A stretch of 5,410 nucleotides of DNA from Planctomycetaceae bacterium (GTDB lineage: Bacteria; Planctomycetota; Planctomycetia; Isosphaerales; Isosphaeraceae), in the NCBI GenBank assembly GCA_019232645.1, contig JAFANO010000096.1, forward strand, positions 1 through 5,410, read 5' to 3'. Position 1 is the stretch's first letter, and every line of letters starts with the position of its first letter. This document shows, piece after piece, positions 1 to 5,330 of the stretch. Below the pieces are notes generated by a model. It was given only the letters and a program-made list of their open reading frames with translations. It was not told the DNA's origin and made no database searches. The position numbers and the translations under genes were made by a program.

Positions 1-84
1 GAGGATCCTCGGCCATCGTCGCAACACCGCCAACGGCCACGGCGTCCGCCGGTCCCCGCCGGGGGCGGTTGAAGGTCAGAATGA

Positions 85-89
85 GGGAG
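85..89 (+). promoter_or_regulatory. Shine-Dalgarno for greA
   Basis: GGGAG lies 9 bases before ATG 99. It decides the greA start in favour of ATG 99 over TTG 69 and ATG 81. It overlaps the codons just after ATG 81, so it cannot serve that start. Confidence 0.6.
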
Positions 90-98
90 CAGATCCGC

Positions 99-584
99 AT
101 GGCCACCGACCGAATCCCCATGTCGAAGGAAGGCTACGACAAGCTCAAGGCCCAGCTCGACAAGATGAAAAACGAGGACATGCCCCGGATCGCCGAGCAG
201 ATTGCCCAGGCCCGGGGCTACGGCGACCTCTCCGAGAACGCCGAGTTCGACGCGGCGGTCGAAGCCCAGGGGATGCTCCAGGCCAAGATTAACGACCTCC
301 AGAACGAGCTCGCGCGGGCGCTGATCGTCGACAAGACGACCCTGCCCACCGACCGCGTCATCTTCGGAGCGAAGGTCCGCGTGCTCGACCTCGACCTCGA
401 GGAGGAAGAGGACTTCATCCTGGTCGGGCCCGGCGACGAAGACTACGACCAGAACAAGATCCTGCTGACCAGCCCGATCGGTCAGGGGCTGGTCGGCAAG
501 AAGGTCGGCGAGGAGGTCGAGGTCCCGATCCCCCGGGGTAAGCTCCGGCTGAAGATCCTCGGCATCAGCAGCGGCCTCGAGTGA
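99..584 (+). CDS. greA: Transcription elongation factor GreA
   Basis: GreA binds the secondary channel of RNA polymerase and stimulates cleavage of the transcript in backtracked, arrested complexes. The product is 161 residues, close to the usual 158. The N-terminal coiled-coil hairpin spans about residues 8-75. Its tip carries the signature ARGYGDLSENAEF (residues 38-50), with the conserved acidic pair D43 and E46 that hold the catalytic Mg. The C-terminal FKBP-like domain (about 82-158) contains VIFGAKVRVLDLD and SPIGQGLVGKKVGEEVEV. I chose ATG 99 because a GGGAG Shine-Dalgarno sits 9 bases upstream and because MATDRIPMSKEGYDKL aligns with the usual GreA N-terminus. In-frame TTG 69 and ATG 81 would add residues without family support. 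The gene stands alone and converges on the pseudouridine synthase. I see no convincing promoter in the 98 bases before it, so it could be read from an upstream gene. The family assignment is secure. Confidence 0.97.
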   Translation: MATDRIPMSKEGYDKLKAQLDKMKNEDMPRIAEQIAQARGYGDLSENAEFDAAVEAQGMLQAKINDLQNELARALIVDKTTLPTDRVIFGAKVRVLDLDLEEEEDFILVGPGDEDYDQNKILLTSPIGQGLVGKKVGEEVEVPIPRGKLRLKILGISSGLE

Positions 585-586
585 TC

Positions 587-603
587 TCCCCTCGGGACGG
601 GGA
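587..603. terminator. Weak hairpin between convergent greA and pseudouridine synthase
   Basis: TCCCC (587-591) pairs with GGGGA (599-603) around a 7-base loop, starting 2 bases after the greA stop and lying 23 bases beyond the synthase stop. It could act on both strands. Neither side has a T-tract, and five base pairs is short, so this is only a possible terminator. Confidence 0.3.
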
Positions 604-626
604 ATTGGGACTGACGACTGGTCGAG

Positions 627-1349
627 TCAGGATCTGGCGACGGGCGTCTCCGGCAGTCGGATTCCCTGCTCGCTCCAGGCATCGGGCAACGGTGCGACCA
701 GGCAGATCGCGCGGCGTAGGATGGGATGCTCGATCGTCAGCGCGCGGGCGTGGAGGGCGATGCCGGGCGCGAACGGCCGGGTCGAGCCATAGGTGCTGTC
801 CCCGAGGATCGGCGCCCCGCGGGCCGCGGCCTGGGCGCGGAGCTGGTGCGTCCGTCCCGTCTCGGGCCAGAGCCGGAGCCAGGCCGTGCCCGGCGGCAGC
901 CGTCCGGCCCGATCGCACCGATACCGCGTGACCGCCCGCCGCGCCCCTGGGGCCCGCGGGGCGACCGCCCGGGCCACGCCCGAGGCGTCGGGCGGGGTCA
1001 CCCAGTCGTCCCACGCGCCCGCCGCATCGAGGCTCGGCTCGGAGGCCCCTGGGGTCTCCTCGACGACCGCCCAGTACTCCTTGACCGCCTGGCGGTCGGC
1101 GAACTGCGCAGCGAGCCGTCGCGCGGCCTTGGGGGTCTTGGCCCAGACCACCACCCCCGAGACGGGGCGATCGAGCCGATGGACGGTCGCGATGTAGGCC
1201 GACGCCGGGTCGTCGGGGCGGAGGTGGCGGCGGACGGCCTCCTCGAGGGTCGACTCCCGCCCGGGTATCCCCTGGGTCAACAGGCCGGCGTGTTTGACCA
1301 CTGCCAGGCAGTGCGAGTCTTCATACAGGATGAGCAGCGACTCGGTCAT
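627..1349 (-). CDS. RluA-family RNA pseudouridine synthase
   Basis: This enzyme isomerises uridine to pseudouridine in rRNA or tRNA in the cytoplasm. The 240-residue protein is a bare catalytic domain with no N-terminal S4 RNA-binding domain, similar in size to TruC-like members. Motif I (AVVKHAGLLTQG, residues 16-27) is near the N-terminus. Motif II, HRLDRPVSG (57-65), contains the catalytic aspartate D60. Motif III spans PETGRTHQLRAQ (162-173) and GAPILGDSTYG (178-188). The C-terminus has the family-typical HPI...APLPDAW pattern. In motif I the usual Lys-Pro-Ala-Gly is Lys-His-Ala-Gly. The start at ATG 1349 is set by the domain beginning at residue 5; no Shine-Dalgarno is visible before it. 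The substrate uridine cannot be told from sequence, so I give no gene symbol. The lipoprotein gene lies 174 bases upstream on the same strand, beyond a long inverted repeat, so co-transcription is uncertain. Confidence 0.92.
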   Translation of the reverse strand: MTESLLILYEDSHCLAVVKHAGLLTQGIPGRESTLEEAVRRHLRPDDPASAYIATVHRLDRPVSGVVVWAKTPKAARRLAAQFADRQAVKEYWAVVEETPGASEPSLDAAGAWDDWVTPPDASGVARAVAPRAPGARRAVTRYRCDRAGRLPPGTAWLRLWPETGRTHQLRAQAAARGAPILGDSTYGSTRPFAPGIALHARALTIEHPILRRAICLVAPLPDAWSEQGIRLPETPVARS

Positions 1350-1431
1350 GACGGGAGGGTCCCGCGCCTGGATCGGCCCGGGTGGCCCCTCGGGGATGGT
1401 GTGCCACGGACGATGGGGCCGGGGGCGTTGA

Positions 1432-1481
1432 GGTCGAGATCCCGGACTTGAGAGATCGATGCTCCATCCGGAATCTCGACC
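1432..1481. repeat. 15-bp imperfect inverted repeat (possible terminator)
   Basis: GGTCGAGATCCCGGA (1432-1446) faces TCCGGAATCTCGACC (1467-1481). Fourteen of 15 positions pair (mismatch C1441/A1472) around a 20-base loop. It lies 43 bases downstream of the lipoprotein stop and about 80 bases before the synthase start. A folded RNA would be stable on either strand. No T-tract follows on either strand, so it may be a terminator without a U-run, an mRNA 3'-end stabiliser, or a protein site. The right arm can also pair with CTCGAGAT at 1502-1509. Confidence 0.5.
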
Positions 1482-1510
1482 CTGGGACGGCCGAGGCCCC
1501 GCTCGAGATC

Positions 1511-1523
1511 TCCGGTCGCCGGA
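1511..1523 (-). terminator. Small hairpin directly after the lipoprotein stop
   Basis: On the minus strand TCCGG-CGA-CCGGA forms a perfect 5-bp stem with a three-base loop, starting at the first base after the stop codon. No T-tract follows. It may help the larger inverted repeat downstream to end or protect the transcript. Confidence 0.3.
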
Positions 1524-2036
1524 TCAGAGCGGGTTGTTGGGGGGCGCCCCCAACGTGCCCATCGGACCCGAGGACGAGGTCGGCGACGGGGAGAGCGTGG
1601 GATTCGTTCCGGCCCCGGCGGACGGCGACGTCGGCAGTGCGACCGGGCTCGACGCCTGCGTCGGGACGACCCCGGAGGTGCCGGGAGGCCCGTACGCGTG
1701 ACCCGTCGGGGCCCCCCAGTTGGTGCTCGCGCCGGGGCCGGGCGTGCCGAACTGGCCGGGTGCACCGGGCTGTCCTCCCGGAGTCCCCGGCGTACTGCCC
1801 GGCATCCCCGGCAGCGCGCCCGGCGCCCCGGGCGGGTTGCCCGGCGTGTTGCTCAGGGCATTGCCCGTCATGGGATGCGGGTCCGAGCTGAACAGGGTCG
1901 AGCCGGGGGGCATCTGCCGCCCGTCGCTCATGTAGGGACGACCGGGGGGGACTTCGGACCGCGTGCTCTTGCAACCGGACGACGCCAGCAGCAGCATGAG
2001 GCCGCAACCGGCCAGGGTCAGGGTGTGCCGATCCAT
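1524..2036 (-). CDS. Small Pro/Gly-rich lipoprotein with heptapeptide repeats
   Basis: I do not recognise a named family. The 170-residue product begins with a lipoprotein signal: MDRH, a hydrophobic stretch (residues 5-19), then SSGC with the lipidated cysteine at C22. Serine at -3 of the lipobox is less usual than leucine. After C22 the protein is low-complexity and hydrophilic. Residues 63-97 are five consecutive 7-residue units of the type x-x-P-G-x-x-P: NTPGNPP, GAPGALP, GMPGSTP, GTPGGQP, GAPGQFG. Glycines alternate at 3- and 4-residue spacing, so this is not a collagen Gly-X-Y triplet. The tail (about 104-170) is rich in Pro, Ser, Thr and Gly and should be disordered. The start at ATG 2036 is supported by GAGGAG 8 bases upstream and by the signal peptide. 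An upstream in-frame ATG at 2156 would bury the signal. It probably sits in the cell envelope; its function is unknown. Confidence 0.8.
   Translation of the reverse strand: MDRHTLTLAGCGLMLLLASSGCKSTRSEVPPGRPYMSDGRQMPPGSTLFSSDPHPMTGNALSNTPGNPPGAPGALPGMPGSTPGTPGGQPGAPGQFGTPGPGASTNWGAPTGHAYGPPGTSGVVPTQASSPVALPTSPSAGAGTNPTLSPSPTSSSGPMGTLGAPPNNPL
1746..1850 (-). repeat. Five 21-bp units encoding xxPGxxP heptapeptides
   Basis: Residues 63-97 of the lipoprotein form five back-to-back seven-residue units. Proline is at position 3 and glycine at position 4 in all five, and proline at position 7 in four. The DNA units differ in sequence, so only the protein pattern is clear. Confidence 0.7.
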
Positions 2037-2044
2037 CGGCAAAT

Positions 2045-2050
2045 CTCCTC
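2045..2050 (-). promoter_or_regulatory. Shine-Dalgarno for the lipoprotein
   Basis: GAGGAG on the minus strand lies 8 bases before ATG 2036. It fixes the start there instead of at the in-frame ATG 40 codons upstream. Confidence 0.75.
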
Positions 2051-2177
2051 GTTCCTGGGTAGACGCGAACTGGGATGGGCCCGGTGGGCGGCGACCGCGA
2101 CGCGGCATCGAGCCGACAACGTCGGGACGATCCACCGAAACGAGGTGTCTGGCCAAGAAAGGAAACCGGACGCCGCC

Positions 2178-2191
2178 GGGGGTCGTCCCCC
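2178..2191 (-). other. GC hairpin near the 5' end of the lipoprotein leader
   Basis: GGGGG and CCCCC pair perfectly around a four-base loop (2183-2186). If the promoter at 2205-2232 is used, this hairpin begins within about ten bases of the transcript start in a roughly 160-base leader. It could stabilise the 5' end or be part of leader control. It could instead be a second sodA terminator element, since T-rich sequence follows some 10-20 bases later on the minus strand. Confidence 0.35.
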
Positions 2192-2204
2192 CCGACGCGC
2201 CCGG

Positions 2205-2232
2205 ATCATAGCGAAGTCGGCGACGCGGTCAA
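2205..2232 (-). promoter_or_regulatory. Sigma70-like promoter for the lipoprotein gene
   Basis: On the minus strand, TTGACC (2232-2227) and TATGAT (2210-2205) are separated by 16 bases. Each box matches the consensus at five of six positions. Transcription would start near 2198, giving a leader of about 160 bases. It lies between the sodA terminator-like hairpin and the lipoprotein start, where a promoter is expected. Confidence 0.55.
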
Positions 2233-2244
2233 GCGATCCTTGCC

Positions 2245-2265
2245 CCGGCCCGGCGTGCCGGCCGG
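2245..2265 (-). terminator. GC-rich hairpin after sodA
   Basis: Bases 2258-2265 (CCGGCCGG) pair with 2245-2253 as eight base pairs with one bulged C (2249) and the four-base loop CGTG. The stem begins 2 bases after the sodA stop codon. No U-run follows, as is common in GC-rich genomes. The lipoprotein promoter begins 12 bases further on, consistent with separate transcripts. Confidence 0.5.
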
Positions 2266-2267
2266 CC

Positions 2268-2894
2268 TCACTTCTTGGCGGCCTCGTAGCGGCGGGCGAC
2301 CTCGTCCCAGTTGACGGTGTGCCACCAGGCCGCGATGTACTCGGGTCGGCGGTTCTGATACTTGAGGTAATAGGCGTGCTCCCAGACGTCGAGGCCGAGG
2401 ATCGGGGTCGTGCCGCCGGCCTCCTTCATCAAGGGGTTGTCCTGGTTGGCGGTCGAGGTGATCGCGAGCTTGCCGTCGCCCCCGACAACGAGCCAGGCCC
2501 ATCCCGAGCCGAACCGGGTGGTCGCGGCCTTGGTGAACGCCTCCTTGAATGCGGCGAACCCGCCGAGGGCGCTCGTGATCGCCTGGGCCAGCGCCCCGGT
2601 CGGCTCGCCGCCGCCGGCCGGCTTCATGATCTGCCAGAACAGCGAGTGGTTGGCGTGCCCGCCTCCGTTGTTCCGCACGGCGGTCCGGATCCCCTCAGGG
2701 AGGGCGTCGAGGTTGGAGATCAGCTCCTCGATCGGCTTGCCCTGGTGATCGGGGTAGTCCTTCAGCGCCGCGTTGACGTTATTGATGTACGTCTGATGGT
2801 GCTTGGTGTGATGGATCTCCATCGTCTTGGCGTCGACGTGCGGCTCCAACGCCCCGTAATCGTACGGCAGGGGAGGCAGAGTGTACTCGGCCAT
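2268..2894 (-). CDS. sodA: Superoxide dismutase, Mn-type (Fe/Mn family)
   Basis: The enzyme converts superoxide to oxygen and hydrogen peroxide in the cytoplasm; no signal peptide is present. The 208-residue length is normal for the family. The N-terminal helical domain has [13 protein letters not shown] and [15 protein letters not shown]; the C-terminal domain has GSGWAWLV and [18 protein letters not shown]. All four metal ligands are present: H28, H83, D169 and H173. The gateway residues H32 and Y36 are also kept. The second-shell glutamine is Q151 in TANQD and residue 79 is glycine. That is the Mn arrangement; Fe enzymes carry their glutamine in the N-terminal domain. Cambialistic metal use cannot be excluded. 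The start at ATG 2894 has AAGGAG 7 bases upstream and the standard N-terminus. The frame stays open about 320 codons upstream, but that part is antisense to the adaptor gene and is not coding. The gene is divergent from the adaptor and has its own promoter. Confidence 0.97.
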   Translation of the reverse strand: MAEYTLPPLPYDYGALEPHVDAKTMEIHHTKHHQTYINNVNAALKDYPDHQGKPIEELISNLDALPEGIRTAVRNNGGGHANHSLFWQIMKPAGGGEPTGALAQAITSALGGFAAFKEAFTKAATTRFGSGWAWLVVGGDGKLAITSTANQDNPLMKEAGGTTPILGLDVWEHAYYLKYQNRRPEYIAAWWHTVNWDEVARRYEAAKK

Positions 2895-2976
2895 GGTGTC
2901 GCTCCTTGGTTGTGTCACCTCGCATCGCGCCGGGGCCAGGATCGGGCCGGCGCGGTCCACGTGTCCCGGTCCGCTC

Positions 2977-3005
2977 AGGCTACCACATGGCCGGGCGGGT
3001 CTCAA
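2977..3005 (-). promoter_or_regulatory. Candidate sigma70-like promoter for sodA
   Basis: On the minus strand, TTGAGA (3005-3000) and TAGCCT (2982-2977) are 17 bases apart. The -35 box matches five of six consensus positions and the -10 box three of six. The start would be near 2970, with a leader of about 76 bases to ATG 2894. Confidence 0.4.
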
Positions 3006-3074
3006 AGTGCTTCCGGCCCGAGATCGGGTCGCCGCGCGGGCCCAGGCCGGGGGCCCGCTGCCGGACACCTGTCG

Positions 3075-3111
3075 GGATTTCGGGGATTTCCCCCGGAGAG
3101 GCCGGATTTCC
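3075..3111. promoter_or_regulatory. Three GGATTTC motifs, possible operator
   Basis: GGATTTC occurs at 3075-3081, 3084-3090 and 3104-3110. The last two extend to GGATTTCC and are exactly 20 bases apart, about two helical turns. Each sits in a small dyad with ATTT at the centre (GGGG-ATTT-CCCC and CCGG-ATTT-CCGG). They lie between the divergent sodA and adaptor promoters, where a shared regulator could bind. Confidence 0.35.
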
Positions 3112-3163
3112 GGTCCGACGTGCCTCCGCACGCCGCCGACCTCCTCCAGAGATCCCTCAGCGA

Positions 3164-3191
3164 TTGACCGCTCGCGGGCATCGTCGATAAT
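3164..3191 (+). promoter_or_regulatory. Sigma70-like promoter for the adaptor gene
   Basis: TTGACC (3164-3169) and GATAAT (3186-3191) are separated by 16 bases, and each box matches five of six consensus positions. The -35 box and spacer length equal those of the lipoprotein promoter. Transcription would start near 3198, leaving a leader of about 115 bases to ATG 3313. An alternative ATG at 3211 would then have its Shine-Dalgarno right at the transcript start, which argues against it. Confidence 0.6.
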
Positions 3192-3280
3192 TGCTCGGGG
3201 AGGGCGCGGGATGCGCCACGACTTGTCGGCACGATCGGACACGCCGCGACCGCGAACCCGCCGTGATCTCGTATTTCGTC

Positions 3281-3314
3281 CCGATCGGACCATCCGAGAT
3301 CGGAGTGATCCGAT
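3281..3314 (+). promoter_or_regulatory. Competing hairpins over the adaptor ribosome binding site
   Basis: ATCGGA (3299-3304) pairs perfectly with TCCGAT (3309-3314) around the loop GTGA, a GNRA tetraloop in RNA. This encloses the Shine-Dalgarno GGAG (3302-3305) and the first two bases of ATG 3313. An alternative stem pairs CCGATC (3281-3286) with GATCGG (3298-3303), extended by GGA/TCC, and would release the start codon while still covering part of the Shine-Dalgarno. The two folds exclude each other. Translational control is an inference. Confidence 0.45.
3302..3305 (+). promoter_or_regulatory. Shine-Dalgarno for the adaptor
   Basis: GGAG lies 7 bases before ATG 3313. With the drop in G/C at third positions upstream of 3313 and the promoter position, it supports this start over the in-frame ATG 3211, which also has a purine-rich stretch before it. 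Confidence 0.65.
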
Positions 3315-5205
3315 GCCATTGGGGATCAGCGCGCCGCCGCCGAGCGCCCTTGGAGTCCGCCGGCGGCGGAGGCCGATGTTGCTGATGATGGCCCTGATCG
3401 CGGCCGCGGGCTTGGCGGCCTGGGGCGCGGGGGTCCCGTCGTCCTCGCCGTGGTCGAGCCCGCCGCCGCCCCTGGCCACCTTGGAAGTGGACCGGGGCGA
3501 CGTGGCGATGGTCGTGACCGAGAGCGGCTCGCTCGAGAGCGCCGAGAACGCCACGGTGCGCTGCGAGGTCGAGGCGCTGATCGGGATGGTCGGCGGGACG
3601 GCGGGCGGGGGCATGGCTGGTGCCCAGGGCGCGCGCGCGGGCCAGGGGGGCAGCGGCTCGACGGCTCCGGCCGGTGGCACCGGAGGCACCTCGGTCCAGG
3701 GCGGGTCCGCTCCCGCGAACGCGGCGGCCGCGGCCGCCTCCTCGAGCGCGAGCCCATCGGCGACGACCGGCGCGTCGTCGACCGCCACGACCGCAACGAC
3801 CGCCGACGACACGGACACCACGACCGCCAACACCAAGCCCGTCATCCGCAGCTTCACCTACCAGGTGGTCCCTCACGTCCCCTTGCGCCCCAAGGCGGTC
3901 ACGGCCACCCCGCAGCCCAAGGCCCCCCCGCCCCAAGATCCCGCGGCGAGCGGCGGGGGCGGTCGTGGTCGCCAGAACTCGTCGACCATCGTGACCGAGA
4001 AGCCCGGCTCGACCCGGATCATCAGCCTCCTGCCCGAGGGGACCCACGTCAAGGCCGGCGACGTCGTCTGCCGGCTCGACGCCTCGGCCTTCGAGGACGC
4101 GCTCCAGGCTCAGGAGATCCGCCACGCACAGGCCAAGGCCTGGGTCGATCAGGCGCTGGCGCTCCTCGAGGTCGCCAAGATCACTCTCAGTGAATACCGC
4201 GACGGGATCTTCCCCCAGGACCGGCAACTCCTCCGCCAGTACGTCGCTACGTGTCAGCTCGAGGTGGATCGGGCGTCGAAGAACCTCAACTGGTCGCGGG
4301 CGGCGGCCAGCAAGGGCGTCCGGTCCACCCAGCAGGTCCGCGCCGACACCCTGGCGCTGCGGCAGGCAGAGATCGCGCTGCGCGAGGCCGAGGGGATGGT
4401 CTATCGGCTCGAACATTACACGGGGCCGAAGCTGATCAAGGCGCTGGAGGCGAAGATCGAGGCCATCCGCTCCGACAAGCTTACCCAGGAGGCCTCATTC
4501 CAGCTCGAAGACGAACGGCTCAGGAAGCTCCAGCGGATGGTCGCCAACTGCACGATGAAGGCCCCGCGCGACGGCATCGTCGTTTTCGCCAACCAGTCGA
4601 ACCAGTGGGGGCGGGTCGAGGTCCAGATCGACGAGGGCGTGACCGTCCGCGAGGGGCAGCCGATCTTCCAGCTCCCCGACCCGAGGCATATGCAGGTCAA
4701 GGCCCGGATCAACGAGTCGAAGGTCGCGCTGATCCGGCCGGGCCAGCCCGCCTCGATCCGGATCGACGCCTTCCCCGACCGGCCGCTGAAGGGGATCGTG
4801 ACTGAGATCACCGCGATCCCCGCGCCCGTCAACCGGGCCTCGCCCGACATCAAGGTGTACTTCGCGACAGTCAAGCTCGACGCCGGCGGGTTCGACGCGC
4901 TCCGTCCCGGCCTGAGCGCCGAGGTGACGTTCGACGTCCGGTCGCGGCAGGACGTGCCCCGCGTCCCGTTGCAGGCAATCCGATGGCTGGGCGACGAGGC
5001 ATTCGTCGCGGTGGTGTCGCCATCGCGGACGTCCTGGCACTGGCGCCGGGTCGAGTTGGGCCTGAGCGACCGCTCATACGCCGAGGTGACCTCGGGGCTG
5101 GAGGTGGGCGAACAGGTCGTCGCCCACCCCGACCACCTGCCCACTCCCCGGGCCGCCGCGACGGTCGAGGCAGTCGCCGGGACGGCCGATCGAAAGCGGG
5201 GTTAG
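3313..5205 (+). CDS. HlyD/MacA-type periplasmic adaptor subunit with split lipoyl domain
   Basis: This is a membrane fusion protein that would bridge an inner-membrane transporter (ABC or RND) to an outer-membrane channel. It has 630 residues; typical members have about 350-450. An Arg cluster (16-20) precedes a signal anchor (about 22-40). The first lipoyl strands (56-89, ending VRCEVEA) are followed by a low-complexity insert (about 91-232). The lipoyl domain then resumes at [24 protein letters not shown] (233-256). A long helical hairpin (about 258-412) is rich in Ala, Gln, Glu, Arg and Leu. The second lipoyl half is [14 protein letters not shown] plus [12 protein letters not shown] (415-456), then the beta-barrel (about 457-545) and the membrane-proximal domain (about 548-607). 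The start at 3313 rests on the Shine-Dalgarno, codon use and promoter. The transporter partner is not in the window; a frame opening at 5331 could be the next gene. The class is firm; the substrate is unknown. Confidence 0.9.
   Translation: MPLGISAPPPSALGVRRRRRPMLLMMALIAAAGLAAWGAGVPSSSPWSSPPPPLATLEVDRGDVAMVVTESGSLESAENATVRCEVEALIGMVGGTAGGGMAGAQGARAGQGGSGSTAPAGGTGGTSVQGGSAPANAAAAAASSSASPSATTGASSTATTATTADDTDTTTANTKPVIRSFTYQVVPHVPLRPKAVTATPQPKAPPPQDPAASGGGGRGRQNSSTIVTEKPGSTRIISLLPEGTHVKAGDVVCRLDASAFEDALQAQEIRHAQAKAWVDQALALLEVAKITLSEYRDGIFPQDRQLLRQYVATCQLEVDRASKNLNWSRAAASKGVRSTQQVRADTLALRQAEIALREAEGMVYRLEHYTGPKLIKALEAKIEAIRSDKLTQEASFQLEDERLRKLQRMVANCTMKAPRDGIVVFANQSNQWGRVEVQIDEGVTVREGQPIFQLPDPRHMQVKARINESKVALIRPGQPASIRIDAFPDRPLKGIVTEITAIPAPVNRASPDIKVYFATVKLDAGGFDALRPGLSAEVTFDVRSRQDVPRVPLQAIRWLGDEAFVAVVSPSRTSWHWRRVELGLSDRSYAEVTSGLEVGEQVVAHPDHLPTPRAAATVEAVAGTADRKRG
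3583..4008 (+). other. Low-complexity insert within the adaptor's lipoyl domain
   Basis: Residues 91-232 interrupt the first half of the lipoyl fold. The insert has three parts. A Gly-rich stretch (about 93-134) is followed by an Ala/Ser/Thr tract (about 135-174). Then comes a less biased island, [17 protein letters not shown] (177-193), and finally a Pro/Gly/Arg-rich stretch (about 196-222). The island has aromatic and aliphatic residues suited to a beta-strand, unlike its surroundings. Reading frame and third-position G/C are kept throughout, so this is not a frameshift. Confidence 0.75.
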
Positions 5206-5208
5206 GCC

Positions 5209-5227
5209 GCGTCCCGCGCGAGGACGC
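5209..5227 (+). terminator. Hairpin after the adaptor gene
   Basis: GCGTCC (5209-5214) pairs perfectly with GGACGC (5222-5227) around a 7-base loop, starting 4 bases after the stop codon. No T-tract follows. It may be a weak terminator or an intercistronic processing or stability element if the next frame belongs to the same operon. Confidence 0.35.
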
Positions 5228-5297
5228 CTGGGCAAAGACGTCAGATGATCGGCAAGGACCTCGCCCTGGTATCCATCGACCGTTTTCCCGTCGTTAT

Positions 5298-5323
5298 CCT
5301 GAACCTGGAACCTGAACCTGGAA
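5298..5323. repeat. Perfect 13-bp tandem duplication
   Basis: CCTGAACCTGGAA occurs twice with no gap (5298-5310 and 5311-5323). Each unit is itself CCTGAA plus CCTGGAA, so the tract reads as four near-copies. It ends 7 bases before the ATG of the partial frame at 5331. Confidence 0.8.
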
Positions 5324-5330
5324 GTCGAGG

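Larger units (their letters stand above)
2895..3312. other. Divergent intergenic control region between sodA and the adaptor
   Basis: These 418 bases hold no convincing gene. Reading outward they contain the sodA Shine-Dalgarno (2902-2907), a sodA promoter (2977-3005), a cluster of GGATTTC motifs (3075-3111), the adaptor promoter (3164-3191) and a structured adaptor leader (about 3198-3312). The frame upstream of the adaptor start is open, but its third codon positions from 3211 to 3312 are only about 58% G/C, well below the gene body, so it looks non-coding. Confidence 0.7.

Noticed and set aside
46..68. GC-rich hairpin (CCGCC/GGCGG) just before greA as a terminator or leader element.
   Set aside because: It has several weak alternative pairings and no following T-tract, as expected by chance in sequence this rich in G and C.
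1..98. Possible tail of an upstream gene before greA.
   Set aside because: All three plus frames are short here, and the most coding-like one would have to overlap greA by about 190 bases. Nothing can be supported. GAGGATCCTC at 1-10 is a perfect palindrome but has no context.
1746..1850. Collagen-like Gly-X-Y domain in the lipoprotein.
   Set aside because: The glycines are spaced alternately 3 and 4 residues apart, so a collagen triple helix is not supported.
1698..3167. A 489-codon plus-strand frame across the lipoprotein and sodA.
   Set aside because: It is antisense to two supported genes, has Arg/Gly-rich composition and no family motif, and runs through their intergenic control regions.
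3211..3312. An earlier adaptor start at ATG 3211, with purine-rich GGGGAGG 7 bases before it, adding 34 residues.
   Set aside because: Third-position G/C is only about 58% in this stretch, the added residues precede the Arg-rich signal anchor without family support, and the proposed transcript start near 3198 would leave almost no leader. It is not fully excluded.
2895..3857. The sodA frame stays open far upstream on the minus strand, giving an apparent 529-residue protein with a hydrophobic N-terminus.
   Set aside because: The extra part is exactly antisense to the adaptor gene and its leader. SodA has a good Shine-Dalgarno, a standard N-terminus and a promoter at 2894-3005. Long open antisense frames are expected at this GC content.
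3157..4416. A 419-codon minus-strand frame opposite the adaptor.
   Set aside because: Its product is dominated by Arg, Gly and Ala with no recognisable domain, and it mirrors a well-supported gene on the other strand.
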